DNA from: CAZXCQ01 sp964639275
GTDB lineage: Bacteria; Desulfobacterota; DSM-4660; Desulfatiglandales; Desulfatiglandaceae
Length of the DNA stretch: 41,517 nt
Assembly: GCA_964639275.1 (NCBI GenBank)
Contig: CAZXCQ010000008.1
Span: 1-41,517, forward strand
Direction of reading: 5' to 3'
In this document: in pieces, positions 16,474-25,382 of the stretch
How the letters are laid out: each line of letters begins with the position of its first letter
Numbering within the stretch: the stretch's first letter is position 1
Notes under the pieces: generated by a model
The model's input: only the letters and a program-made list of their open reading frames with translations
The model's database searches: none
What the model was told of the DNA's origin: nothing
Translations under genes and position numbers: made by a program

Positions 16474-17301
16474 TTATTCTTCAGCGAGCCTCTTGTCTGT
16501 CTTTTTTATCTTTTGAGTCAATTGCTTTACCGCCTCTATATACTCGGATAGACCGCGCATAAAGATGTCATTGTGGTTGGCATCCGGAATCTTGAGGAAT
16601 GTCTTGTCCTCTGCCTGAGAGGCCTCATAGAGGGCCTGTCCGTCGGAGAAGGGGATGATGTGATCATACTCTGCGTGTATGATCAAAGTGGGCCTGTCAA
16701 ATGCCCTGATCTTGTCGATATTGCGAAAGCCTTCCTCTTCTTTGAAACCCAGGGTCTCCGGGTTGATGCCCAGCAGTTGAAGCAGCGGGCCGGCATAGGC
16801 AAACCCGCTTTCCACGATAAGCCCATCTACCCGGGTGTTATGGTGGGCGGCGAGTTCCAGCACGGATGCACTTCCCAGGGATCTCCCCATAAGGATGAAG
16901 GGACCGGAAAACCCGTTTTTCTTTAGCCATTCTCTTACATAGTCAAATATCACGTGGCAGTCCCGCATCATGGTCGTAATGGTGGGTTTGCCTGTTGATC
17001 GGCCGTAACCCCGGTAATCCACGGGCAGAAAATTGATGCCCATTCGGTTGTACATTGGCCCCATTTCATCGTAGTCGGCAATGATCTCGCCATTTCCGTG
17101 GAAGAAGAGGATATTGGGGGCCGAATTCTCCTTTGTGTGGAACCTGCCTCCCACAACCACATCCCCTTCCACCGGGATCAATACATCCCGGGCATTGCCC
17201 CTGGGGCCAGGCCCTCCCCATTCGGGTCTGGGATGAAACAGAAACATGAGGATCTCCGGCCGGTCGAGGGCCGAATAGTCGATCTTTGAGATATCTATCA
17301 T
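16474..17301 (-). CDS. Alpha/beta hydrolase (BEM46/ABHD13-like)
   Basis: 275-residue serine hydrolase. FFHGNGE is the oxyanion region, GRSLGS carries the nucleophile serine, HAEYDHIIP supplies the acid and DANHND the histidine; VDYRGYGRS is a further family marker. No signal peptide. Substrate unknown; BEM46-type enzymes are generic esterases/thioesterases. The ATG at 17301 is preceded by GGAGGGG at five bases. Same direction as the MBL-fold gene upstream, about 130 bases apart. Confidence 0.82.
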   Translation of the reverse strand: MIDISKIDYSALDRPEILMFLFHPRPEWGGPGPRGNARDVLIPVEGDVVVGGRFHTKENSAPNILFFHGNGEIIADYDEMGPMYNRMGINFLPVDYRGYGRSTGKPTITTMMRDCHVIFDYVREWLKKNGFSGPFILMGRSLGSASVLELAAHHNTRVDGLIVESGFAYAGPLLQLLGINPETLGFKEEEGFRNIDKIRAFDRPTLIIHAEYDHIIPFSDGQALYEASQAEDKTFLKIPDANHNDIFMRGLSEYIEAVKQLTQKIKKTDKRLAEE

Positions 17302-17430
17302 CAGGTCCCCTCCATGCGTACAAAACTAAGAGTTCACCAGTCATCTAACTGTGATCTGATCTCTGTCAACATCCCTGTGACAACCAGGAGAAGCGGAGTG
17401 TTGGAGCAATGGAGTAGTGGGCCTTGTTTA

Positions 17431-18090
17431 TCACAGGAACGAGCGGATAAAATCTTCCACCTGATTTTTGCCTTTGTAGACGCCATAATGCCCTTCACAG
17501 AGGATGTCGGCTTCTAATGAGATGAGGCGGTTGAGGGATTCCAGGTAGTCTTTTCTATTAGATAGGAGGCTCTGGTCCAGGGGACCATGGACATCCTGGG
17601 CAAATACCACCTTCTGTCCTTCTGACTCGGTCACATAGACGACCGACCCGGGGGAATGCCCGGGCGTATGGACTGCCATAATGACCCTTCCCCCCAACTG
17701 GATCTTTTCCTCGGCAAGGGACAGCTTTCTGTCAATCACCAGGGGCTCCATCTTTGAACCGTACCATTTGGCCGCGGTCACCCTCTCATCTCCCTTTTCC
17801 AGAAATTGGGCATCCAGTTCGTGTGCGATTGTCTGGCATTTGGTGGTCTCCTTTAACCCCTTGACACCCCCGGTGTGGTCGTAGTGGCAGTGGGTGATCA
17901 AGAGAAGACCAATCTCTTGAGGTCTCACCCCGTGTGTATGGATATTGCTCAAGACCCTTTTCTGGGAGCGGCCGCACCCGGCATCCACCAATGCGCAATG
18001 ACCGGCAAAATTGATCAAGTAGATGGCCGCGTCTTCAGAGGATGAGAGTTCCCCTCCACCGACCTGGAATATCTCGCTTGTTATTTTCAC
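17431..18090 (-). CDS. MBL-fold metallo-hydrolase (glyoxalase II-like)
   Basis: 219 residues with the metal-binding THCHYDHTGG, the later HTPGHSPGS, the D of FAQDVHGP and the final histidine in EGHYG, giving a complete binuclear metal site of the glyoxalase II-like branch. GTG start at 18090, with AGGAGG eight bases upstream. It lies about 110 bases downstream of echF and may be transcribed with the ech operon, but no functional link is known. Confidence 0.85.
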   Translation of the reverse strand: MKITSEIFQVGGGELSSSEDAAIYLINFAGHCALVDAGCGRSQKRVLSNIHTHGVRPQEIGLLLITHCHYDHTGGVKGLKETTKCQTIAHELDAQFLEKGDERVTAAKWYGSKMEPLVIDRKLSLAEEKIQLGGRVIMAVHTPGHSPGSVVYVTESEGQKVVFAQDVHGPLDQSLLSNRKDYLESLNRLISLEADILCEGHYGVYKGKNQVEDFIRSFL

Positions 18091-18198
18091 CGGGATGACC
18101 TCCTATCAAGTTCTGGTCCGGCTGGCTCTGTCTGGAATGGGGAAACAAAGAAATGATAACGGTGAGATGGCTGAAAGGTCTTTAGGACCAAAATGCGT

Positions 18199-18573
18199 CT
18201 ACGGCTCGGCGTCTTCGCCCTCCTTCTTGTGCTTTTTCTTGAGCTCGCCCTTCATGAAAACGACGCCCTTCTCGGTTGCTGGCTTTCGGTAGTCCTGTTT
18301 TTGGTGCAGACACTTCTGAGGGCAGCTTTCAACGCAGACACCGCAATATATACAGGCAAACGGGTCACATTGCCAGGTGGCCTCTTTGGTATCCACGGTG
18401 ATACATTGCGACGGGCATTTGCGGGCACAGGTCCTGCAGAAGATGCAGTCCTTGATTTCGTTGTAAAGCTCCCCGCGCGTGCGCTCAAAGGTCTCCCGGA
18501 TCTCCTTTGGATAAAGCCTGGTGGAGCTTTTTGTTAAGAGATTTCGGAGCACATTTGGCGTCATGCTAAACAC
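18199..18573 (-). CDS. echF: Ech hydrogenase subunit F, 2x[4Fe-4S] ferredoxin-like
   Basis: 124 residues with two CxxCxxCxxxCP clusters, CIFCRTCARKCP and CIYCGVCVESCP, equivalent to NuoI and to EchF of known energy-converting hydrogenases (similar length). It conducts electrons from ferredoxin to the small subunit. The C-terminus is a lysine/glutamate-rich tail (ELKKKHKKEGEDAEP). I keep the GTG at 18573 because GGGAG sits seven bases before it; an ATG three codons later is the alternative. Separated from echE by 115 bases that contain dispersed repeat copy 3. Confidence 0.9.
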   Translation of the reverse strand: MFSMTPNVLRNLLTKSSTRLYPKEIRETFERTRGELYNEIKDCIFCRTCARKCPSQCITVDTKEATWQCDPFACIYCGVCVESCPQKCLHQKQDYRKPATEKGVVFMKGELKKKHKKEGEDAEP

Positions 18574-18621
18574 GGCACTTCTCCCTGCGTATCAATTTAG
18601 CCTTCTTCAAAGCTGGTCCCT

Positions 18622-18675
18622 GGACAGGGGGGTGGGGGTTCGGAATCCCCATTGCCCGGCTTTCAGAAAGCTAAA
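18622..18675 (-). repeat. Dispersed palindromic repeat, copy 3 (inside the ech operon)
   Basis: Third copy of the element at 8298 and 16392, with GGACAGGGG at one flank, CCCGGCTTTCAGAAAGC at the other and the hairpin apex TTCGGAA. It fills the only sizeable gap in the ech operon, between echE and echF. Could be an insertion, or could shape transcript stability. Confidence 0.6.
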
Positions 18676-18688
18676 GTGTTTCCCCCTG

Positions 18689-19765
18689 CTATCTTTCTGT
18701 GCAACTGATGCACGGATCAATGGATAGGGTAATCACCGGGACATCGGCCAGCTCTATGCCCGGGAGCATACTCAACAGAGGCGGAATATTGGCAAAGGTT
18801 GGTGTCCTGATCCGCAGCCTGTCGAGGTTTTTATTGCCGTTTCCCTTTATGTAGTACATGAGTTCACCCCGGGGTTGCTCAACCCTGCTGATGACTTCCC
18901 CCTCGGGTTTTCCTTTGACCTTTACATTGATCTCGCCCGGGGGGAGTTTGGATATGGCCTCTCTCACAAGCTCCATGGCCTGATAGGTCTCCAGAAACCT
19001 GACCTTGTTTCGGGAGTAGGCATCCCCGTCGCTGGCTACCACAGGCTCATAGGAGAGTTCACCGTAAGCGGCGTAGCCGAGCTGGCGCATGTCCTGGGCC
19101 ACCCCGCTGCCACGGAGGGTAGGGCCTACTGCCCCCAACTCCAGGGCCTGATCGCCTGTCAGGATCCCTTTGCCCACGGTGCGTTTTCTTACCGTATAGT
19201 CGTGGAGCAGGACCTTTTCGAGCTGTCTGACCTCTTTTTCAACCAAATCCAGTTGAGAGAGAATCCAGCGTGTCATGTCGGGGTCCAGATCGCGTCTTAC
19301 CCCTCCGATGACATTGACCGAGACGTTCACCCGGTTTCCGCCGGTGGCCTCGTTGATGTCCATGATCCTCTCACGGATCCGCCAGCACTGCATAAACAGG
19401 CTTTCAAATCCAAAGGCATCGGCAAAAAGTCCCAGCCACAGGAGATGGCTCTGGACACGGTGTATTTCTCCCCAGATAACGCGCAAAAACCTGGCCCTGT
19501 CAGGGACCTCGATACCCATCAACTCCTCGATCCCCTGGCAGTAGCACTGGGCGTGTATGGTGGAGCAGATGCCGCAAACCCGCTCGCAGATCTGTATCAT
19601 CTGGTGAAAATCGCGGATGTCGGCGAGCCTCTCAAGACCCCGGTGGACAAATCCGAGGGCAGGCACGGCCTCCTTAACGATTTCATCTTCCAGCGCAAGC
19701 TTTAGATGAAGCGGTTCGGGAAAGACCGGATGCTGGGGTCCGAAGGGTATGATTGTGCGAGCCAT
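18689..19765 (-). CDS. echE: Ech [NiFe]-hydrogenase large (catalytic) subunit
   Basis: 358 residues, the same length class as known EchE. Both nickel-ligand motifs are intact: RVCGICSTIH near the N-terminus and DPCISCTER at the C-terminus, so this is a true group 4 [NiFe] hydrogenase and not a NuoD-type subunit, which lacks these cysteines. The stop codon follows DPCISCTER directly, so there is no C-terminal maturation peptide, a state known for some group 4 enzymes. Active site for H+/H2 with ferredoxin as partner; membrane-peripheral on the cytoplasmic side. Confidence 0.95.
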   Translation of the reverse strand: MARTIIPFGPQHPVFPEPLHLKLALEDEIVKEAVPALGFVHRGLERLADIRDFHQMIQICERVCGICSTIHAQCYCQGIEELMGIEVPDRARFLRVIWGEIHRVQSHLLWLGLFADAFGFESLFMQCWRIRERIMDINEATGGNRVNVSVNVIGGVRRDLDPDMTRWILSQLDLVEKEVRQLEKVLLHDYTVRKRTVGKGILTGDQALELGAVGPTLRGSGVAQDMRQLGYAAYGELSYEPVVASDGDAYSRNKVRFLETYQAMELVREAISKLPPGEINVKVKGKPEGEVISRVEQPRGELMYYIKGNGNKNLDRLRIRTPTFANIPPLLSMLPGIELADVPVITLSIDPCISCTER

Positions 19766-19773
19766 TGATATTC

Positions 19774-20151
19774 CTACTCTCCCTTGCCCTCCTCTTTGGA
19801 GACCGTGATCCGGCAGTAAGGCGCGCCCTGGACCTCCTCTTCGAGATAGAGGGTACGGTCGTAGTCAAGGACAAGGCCTTCGAAACGGATACCAAACTGG
19901 TCCTGGATTTCGTTTTCCACGAGAAAGGCGGAAAAATAGACCAGTGAGATGCTCGGGGCTGCCTCGCCTTTGGGTATCGTCAGCCGCAGGTGTCTGAGAT
20001 CCAGGTCCTTGTCAAAATGGTAGAGGATGTCCACCGTGTCTGGATCCAGTTCCACGCATGACAGGGTAACCAGTCGATACCCGTCTTTCTTCATATCCAG
20101 GGTCTTACCCACAACAGTCTCCAGGGTTACCGGGATCACTTCCTCTCTCAC
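19774..20151 (-). CDS. echD: Ech hydrogenase subunit D, NuoC-like
   Basis: 125-residue homologue of the 30-kDa complex I subunit (NuoC), with ENEIQDQFGIRFEGL as the family signature. Structural subunit at the small/large subunit interface. GTG start overlapping the echC stop (GTGA). Length equals that of other EchD proteins. Confidence 0.88.
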   Translation of the reverse strand: MREEVIPVTLETVVGKTLDMKKDGYRLVTLSCVELDPDTVDILYHFDKDLDLRHLRLTIPKGEAAPSISLVYFSAFLVENEIQDQFGIRFEGLVLDYDRTLYLEEEVQGAPYCRITVSKEEGKGE

Positions 20152-20597
20152 GGCCTATCATCCTTTTTCTGAGCAAATTTTGCCAGCCCCGTTACCACGC
20201 CGTCGATGATAGCCTCTGGTTTGGGGGGACAACCCGGGACATAGACATCAACAGGGACCACCTTATCTACACCCCCTACCACATTATAGGCCTCCCGGAA
20301 AACACCCCCTGTCAGGCCACAGGAACCGAGGGCGACCACTGCCTTCGGGTCGGGCATCTGCGCGACCAGATTGGCCAGGACCTTTTTATTGCGGTGGTTT
20401 ACGGTGCCGGTCACCAGGAGGAGATCGGCATGTTTGGGGTTACCCACATTAATAATGCCAAAGCGCTCAACGTCATAGACCGGGGTCAGACAGGCCAGGA
20501 CCTCGATGTCACAGCCATTGCAACTGCCGCAGTCAAAGTGCAGCAGCCACGGGGACTTGATCCGGGATTTCGTGATAAATGCCTTTAGGGTGTCCAT
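20148..20597 (-). CDS. echC: Ech hydrogenase small subunit, NuoB-like
   Basis: 149 residues holding the proximal [4Fe-4S] cluster: CGSCNGCDIE, GSCGLTGGVF and PGCPPKPEAI provide the four cysteines. No Tat signal peptide, as expected for group 4 enzymes that face the cytoplasm. Ten bases from echB upstream and overlapping echD downstream. Confidence 0.93.
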   Translation of the reverse strand: MDTLKAFITKSRIKSPWLLHFDCGSCNGCDIEVLACLTPVYDVERFGIINVGNPKHADLLLVTGTVNHRNKKVLANLVAQMPDPKAVVALGSCGLTGGVFREAYNVVGGVDKVVPVDVYVPGCPPKPEAIIDGVVTGLAKFAQKKDDRP

Positions 20598-20606
20598 AGT
20601 CCGCCC

Positions 20607-21458
20607 TTATCGTCCGTGGAGCCAGATGAGGTTAACAAAGCTCATGGCCAGACCCATGGTCCAGACATAGCCAAGCATCCACCGCCAGGTCATCCGGGCC
20701 ATGATGTTGTCTATAAGGATTTCGCACAGATAGGTAAGCCCCACAAGGACGATTATCCCGATCCAGCTCGTGGCCCAGAAGAGCGAGCACAGACCCAGAA
20801 TCAGGACCACCTCATACCAGTGACCGATCTCCACCAGGGCGAGGTAAGGTCCGGAATACTCGGTCAAAAACCCCTTTACCACCTCCTGGTGGGCATGGTG
20901 GGAGGTGGAGAAATCGAAAGGGGATTTACGGAGCTTGATGGTTAATGCGTAGCAAAGGACAATATAAAGAAGCGGGAGGCTTTTTAAGAGGGGCCGGGTT
21001 TGCGCATAGACCTCAGAGATCTTAAAGCTTCCTGTCACCAGGTAGATGCCCACAAATACCAGGACAATCAGGGGCTCGTAGGTCAGGATCTGGATCAGTT
21101 CGCGATTTGCCCCCACCTGACTAAAGGGGGATGTGGTCGAGAAGGCGCCAATGACCAGGAAGATTGCGCCCACGGCCTGGACAAACAGGATCAGGAGCAG
21201 ATCGGAGTGGAGAAAAAACAGGACAACGGAGAGCATGGCCGCCGTGATATAGATATAGGCGCAGAAGACCTGCCAGCTGTTGACCACCAGCCTCTCCTTT
21301 CCAAAGAGCTTGGCCACGTCGAAAAAGGGCTGCCAGATGGGTGGGCCGTAACGCGACTGAAACCAGGCGGTCAATCGCCTGTCAACACCGGCGATAAATC
21401 CACCCAGGAGGGGGGCCACAACCACCCCGATAATGACCGGAATCACGCCCCGGATCAC
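20607..21458 (-). CDS. echB: Ech hydrogenase membrane subunit B, NuoH/HycD-like
   Basis: 283 residues, mostly membrane-spanning, with the NuoH-family segments GVDRRLTAWFQSRYGPP, QPFFDVAKLFGKE and KSPFDFSTSHHAHQEVVKG (charged loop linking to the hydrogenase module). Forms part of the ion-translocating arm. GTG start overlapping the echA stop (GTGA). Confidence 0.92.
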   Translation of the reverse strand: MIRGVIPVIIGVVVAPLLGGFIAGVDRRLTAWFQSRYGPPIWQPFFDVAKLFGKERLVVNSWQVFCAYIYITAAMLSVVLFFLHSDLLLILFVQAVGAIFLVIGAFSTTSPFSQVGANRELIQILTYEPLIVLVFVGIYLVTGSFKISEVYAQTRPLLKSLPLLYIVLCYALTIKLRKSPFDFSTSHHAHQEVVKGFLTEYSGPYLALVEIGHWYEVVLILGLCSLFWATSWIGIIVLVGLTYLCEILIDNIMARMTWRWMLGYVWTMGLAMSFVNLIWLHGR

Positions 21459-23356
21459 AACGCCCCTCCGATCAAGAGTGCCAGAAGCATCCCCCCGCAG
21501 ATGTTAAACCAGACGGTCAGCCTTTCCTCACCAAAGATCGATTCAAAGCAGTAGATCCCTGATGAAATGGCCACCGGTTTTCTCATCGGTCCTTCAAATG
21601 CCTCCGGGTCTTTTGTTTGTGCACCGCTCAGATAGGGACCTGAGACGTGCGCCTTTCTGGCCCTCCTGGTGGCATAAACCGCATAGATGAACCCCAGGGC
21701 GAGTACCAGGATAACCGGGTATAAGATAAAGGCCCCTGTTGGATTTTCGAATATCCCGGCCCGAATTGTAAAGGCAGGGGCGGGAAGGATCGGAACGACC
21801 AGTTTTGAGTAAAGCAGCGGGGCGCACAGGCTGAGTATCACGGCTCCCCCTACGAGCACCAGAAGCGGAAGGCGTGTCAGCACGCCCTGTCGCTCAGGCA
21901 CAACGTGCGATTCATGGGGGGCACTCAATAGAACCCCGGCCCATCTGGACCAGTACATGACCATAAGGGCGCTCCCCACGGCCAGCAAGACAATGACAAA
22001 GAGGTGTCTGGATGCCGCCTCTATGGCCATCCACTTGCTCAAGAGCACGCCAAACGGGGGGAGCATCATGGTGACGATCCCGACTGTGGCGATGAGTGCA
22101 GTCCGGGGCATTTTGGCAAAGAGGCCGCGCATGACCTCTATGTCGCGGCTTCCGATGTGCTGTTCGATATCTCCTATGCAGAGAAAGAGCAGGGCCTTTG
22201 AGAATGCATGGAATATGATAAGCAGGATGGCGGCGGTGATGGCCTCGGGGGTATTTATGCCGGCGCAGACAAAGATGAGCCCCAGGTTGCCGATGGTGGA
22301 GTATGCCAGGACCTTCTTGCCGTTACTCTGGCTCACGGCCATGGCCGATGTGGCCAGGAAGGTGAAGGCACCGGATACGGCCAGACACTGGCTAAGAAAT
22401 GTCCCGGCGTAACCGGGGGCAAACCGGAGCGCAATGTATACCCCTGCCTTGACCATGGTGCTTGAGTGGAGCAGTGCCGACGTGGGGGTGGGGGCAACCA
22501 TGGCCCCCAGGAGCCAGCTCTGGAAAGGAATCTGGGCGGCCTTGGTCATACCGGCAAAGCACAACAAGGCAAGAGGCGTCAACATGATCCCGCCCATGTG
22601 GCCCGCCTGAATGAGTTTTTGGGCATCAACGGTGCCCTGCGTGACATAGGCCCAGAACATGGCCACGATAAAGGCGGCCCCGGCAAGGCAATTCATCCAT
22701 AGGGCCCGAACCGAATTCCTGAGCGCGGTCTCGGTCTGGTCATGGCTGATCAGCATAAAGGAGCCCAGGGTGGTCACCTCAAAGAACATGTACATGAAGA
22801 TAATATTGTTGGAGAGGACAAGACCGTTCATGGCTCCGATGATCATTATAAGAAAGGCGAAAAACCCGGGTTGCCTGGATCTTTTGAGCCCCTGGTGTTC
22901 TTCGTGCTTATTCATGTAAGGGATGGCGAATACACAGATAAGCGAACCCACTATGGATATGATAAGGACCATAATAAGCGAAAGGTTGTCGGCAACAAAG
23001 AGGGGAAAGCTCTTGCTGTAGTCCACAATAAAAAGCTCAAAATAATCAAGACACACGATCTGGAAGATGATGAGGATCTTGGAAAAGAGGTGCCTGCGTT
23101 TGAACCCGAAATATAGCATGGTCAGGAGAAGGATGTCGTCGCCCCATATGATCCACTCGTGGTTCGGTATGCCCAGGAGTGGAGGGGGTGAGTGGGAAAA
23201 GGGGCCTTTGATGAATAGGAGAACAGAGGTGACGGCCAGCAGGCAGCCCATTGCAAGAACAACGAGGAAACGGATGTGACGGATTCTTATAATGTAACAG
23301 AGGGCTGCGGCAATAAACGGCCCGGGGATCAGGATAAGGAGAAGCGTGTCAAGCAT
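21455..23356 (-). CDS. echA: Ech hydrogenase antiporter-like membrane subunit A, NuoL/HyfB-like
   Basis: 633 residues with many predicted membrane helices; belongs to the MrpD/NuoL-type proton-translocating family. Key segments are FFEVTTLGSFMLI with the conserved glutamate, TKAAQIPFQSWLLGAMVAPTPTSALLHS with the conserved lysine, and AYSTIGNLGLIF. First gene of the operon; the order A-B-C-D-E-F and all six lengths match known ech operons. The Shine-Dalgarno before the ATG at 23356 is weak, and I could not pick a firm promoter in the 150 bases upstream. Confidence 0.92.
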   Translation of the reverse strand: MLDTLLLILIPGPFIAAALCYIIRIRHIRFLVVLAMGCLLAVTSVLLFIKGPFSHSPPPLLGIPNHEWIIWGDDILLLTMLYFGFKRRHLFSKILIIFQIVCLDYFELFIVDYSKSFPLFVADNLSLIMVLIISIVGSLICVFAIPYMNKHEEHQGLKRSRQPGFFAFLIMIIGAMNGLVLSNNIIFMYMFFEVTTLGSFMLISHDQTETALRNSVRALWMNCLAGAAFIVAMFWAYVTQGTVDAQKLIQAGHMGGIMLTPLALLCFAGMTKAAQIPFQSWLLGAMVAPTPTSALLHSSTMVKAGVYIALRFAPGYAGTFLSQCLAVSGAFTFLATSAMAVSQSNGKKVLAYSTIGNLGLIFVCAGINTPEAITAAILLIIFHAFSKALLFLCIGDIEQHIGSRDIEVMRGLFAKMPRTALIATVGIVTMMLPPFGVLLSKWMAIEAASRHLFVIVLLAVGSALMVMYWSRWAGVLLSAPHESHVVPERQGVLTRLPLLVLVGGAVILSLCAPLLYSKLVVPILPAPAFTIRAGIFENPTGAFILYPVILVLALGFIYAVYATRRARKAHVSGPYLSGAQTKDPEAFEGPMRKPVAISSGIYCFESIFGEERLTVWFNICGGMLLALLIGGAL

Positions 23357-23503
23357 GGCAATCCAGTTCTTCTGGAACGTTGATGTACAGGAACACCGCT
23401 ATTTGTCAAATGGCAGAGTCAATATGTAGTTACAAGGCCTTTTGAGATGGCCGTAGCATAGGACAAATCAGGCCTGGTGTCAAGGGGCTGGCTGATCAGA
23501 GGG

Positions 23504-23538
23504 CAAAAAAAGGCAGAGCCCGTATGGGACCCTGCCTC
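23504..23538 (-). terminator. Intrinsic terminator, minus strand
   Basis: Read leftward: AGGCAGGGTCCC, a short loop, then GGGCTCTGCCT followed by a seven-base T-run. The stem is about 11 bp with two mismatches. It immediately follows the stop codon of the small minus-strand ORF at 23537 and shields the ech operon from upstream transcription. Confidence 0.6.
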
Positions 23539-23683
23539 AGAAGAAGGGGATGAGATGAAAGGGTTGAGTGGAAATGGCTTCCCGCAACGCCGTTATTCCC
23601 TTTGCAATTGATCTTTCCTCCTGGGTTTTAAAGATACCAAAAGAGAAGATGCACGCACATCCGAGAAGCCGGTCAAGTGCCAC
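23537..23683 (-). CDS. Possible small protein (48 aa) ending at the terminator
   Basis: A minus-strand frame ends in TGA at 23537-23539 directly against the terminator hairpin. From a GTG at 23683, with GGGAG six bases upstream, it encodes 48 residues (MALDRLLGCACIFSFGIF..., then a charged, amphipathic middle and TQPFHLIPFF at the end). The same frame stays open about 22 codons further upstream without an ATG. No family recognised. It could be a real small gene or the tail of a decayed one. Confidence 0.3.
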   Translation of the reverse strand: MALDRLLGCACIFSFGIFKTQEERSIAKGITALREAISTQPFHLIPFF

Positions 23684-23968
23684 CGGCAACTCCCTTTCTG
23701 ATTTCTTGAGTTGGATGGCACTTAGGGTATTGGCTATGGTTTTGTCAAAACAGCAGATTCCAAAGAACAGTTAGAATATCTTAAATTTAAATAATGCAAA
23801 ATTCTTGCCATTTTTTCAAAAAACGAAGATCATTTGAAATCTCATATAGTTACCATGGTCTTGAAAGACGTTTCTCAGCGACACGTGTAGTGTAGATACC
23901 ACATTATGTCAGAAAAAACACTACTCTCGGCCCAATCTTTGACGGCTCGCCGAATGGATGCGTTTAGA

Positions 23969-24571
23969 TTACTTCTTCTCCCTGTCTATGTGGATAACGG
24001 GAAGATCTTCGACAGATTTTTTGTCCATCTTCAGATATACACACTTGTCTTCGTATCGGTCGATCTGGTCCACCGGAATCGATACATCCTTTTTTCCCCA
24101 TAGATGACCTTCCCGCAGGACCAGGTGGGTGATGTGACCGGTTCCCTTTTCCACCAGGAACTCATCAACCTGCCCCACATGTCCATCCGAGGCCGCGACC
24201 TTTGCTCCCTTGCGGATGGCAAACTCCCCGGGCGGAACTGCCTCGTGCTGCAAGATTGGCGGCACCCACTCCTGCATTGGCCACGTAAGGTACTGATCAC
24301 CCATAAAGGCAGGGATGTCCGAGGGGAGAAATTCGGTTTGTATAAATTCTTCTAATTCCTCGAACTCCTTCTTGCTAATGGATAGAAAGATGGTATCGTG
24401 GATGCTTTCGCTTACCACCCCTTCCTTGACTAGACGTTTTGAATTGGGGAAACCGTGTTCTCTGACCACCAGGTGTGTCACGGTCTCTATGGCCGGGTTG
24501 AGTATTATGTTTGTCAAAGTGCCCACCGGGCCGTCGGAACATTCAACACTTGCACCAAGGTGTAGATCCAT
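23969..24571 (-). CDS. PRC-barrel domain protein (two repeats)
   Basis: 200 residues with two PRC-barrel-like modules, about residues 3-80 (LGASVECSDGPVGTLTNIILNP, THLVVRE) and about 113-190 (KGAKVAASDGHVGQVDEFLVEK, THLVLREGHLWGKKDVSIPV). Such proteins are soluble and occur in stress responses and in envelope-associated contexts; function unknown. The ATG at 24571 has GGAGG six bases upstream. Transcribed divergently from the methyltransferase gene. The stretch 23684-23968 downstream has no recognised gene. Confidence 0.8.
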   Translation of the reverse strand: MDLHLGASVECSDGPVGTLTNIILNPAIETVTHLVVREHGFPNSKRLVKEGVVSESIHDTIFLSISKKEFEELEEFIQTEFLPSDIPAFMGDQYLTWPMQEWVPPILQHEAVPPGEFAIRKGAKVAASDGHVGQVDEFLVEKGTGHITHLVLREGHLWGKKDVSIPVDQIDRYEDKCVYLKMDKKSVEDLPVIHIDREKK

Positions 24572-24785
24572 TTCTTGCCTCCACCAGATAGTCCATACTA
24601 ACATTTCTGCCTATACAGACGGTTATTCTATTACGAGATCATGCCAGGAAAATCAAGCCCTGAAACGGACAGGTTTGTGTTTTCCAGGTTTGGCGGGTGT
24701 CTCTGGCGGGCAGGCCGCCGGGGGCAAAGGGCAGACTTTGACAGGTCCCTCTCTATGGTTTATATAAAAACGTATAAGGGGGAAA

Positions 24786-25382
24786 ATGCCGGGCTGGGTT
24801 TATGTCTTTTTGATACTGACGGGTCTGCTTTTGGGTCTTAAGCTCCTGTATGTGTTTACGGCAGGAGGGGTCCTTGGCATCACTGGCGGCGCACTTTTTG
24901 TCTCTACCTCCAGGGTCAGGATCCGGAGCTTCCTGGATGCCGTGCCCCTGAATCAGGGGGACCTTCTCGTAGATCTTGGGTGTGGCGATGCCCGCGTGCT
25001 GAGGGCGGCACGGAAGCGTTATGGGGCAAAGGCCCTAGGGTTTGAGGTGAATCCCTTGGCCTATATCACGGCACGGGTGCTGAGCCTGGGTGTGCGCGGG
25101 TTAAGGGTCAAATGGGGGAGCTTTTGGTCGAGGGACCTGGGCGATGCCGATGTCGTCTTTTGCTATCTATTTCCGGATGTAATGGAGAGGCTGGCCCAAA
25201 AGATGGAAAGGGAGCTCAGACCGGGTGCAAGGGTGGTTTCGTGCAACTTTCCGGTGCCGGGATGGCGTGTCCAGGAGGTGGTCTCACCGGCCTCATCGCG
25301 TCACGGCGACCCCATATATATCTACAGATTCCCGGATGCATGCACAGAGAAAAACACGTCGGTTAATGGTACCTTCTCGTAA
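24786..25382 (+). CDS. Membrane-anchored class I SAM-dependent methyltransferase
   Basis: 198 residues: an N-terminal hydrophobic anchor (VYVFLILTGLLLGLKLLYVF) then a Rossmann methyltransferase with motif I LVDLGCGDARVL and motif II-like GFEVNPLAY. The arrangement resembles the FAM173/protein-lysine methyltransferase-like family, but the substrate cannot be read from sequence. The stop at 25382 overlaps the start of the glycosyltransferase fusion by 17 bases, so the two are coupled. Confidence 0.75.
   Translation: MPGWVYVFLILTGLLLGLKLLYVFTAGGVLGITGGALFVSTSRVRIRSFLDAVPLNQGDLLVDLGCGDARVLRAARKRYGAKALGFEVNPLAYITARVLSLGVRGLRVKWGSFWSRDLGDADVVFCYLFPDVMERLAQKMERELRPGARVVSCNFPVPGWRVQEVVSPASSRHGDPIYIYRFPDACTEKNTSVNGTFS

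Noticed and set aside
18875..19705. 276-codon frame antisense to echE
   Set aside because: Antisense shadow of a confidently identified hydrogenase subunit.
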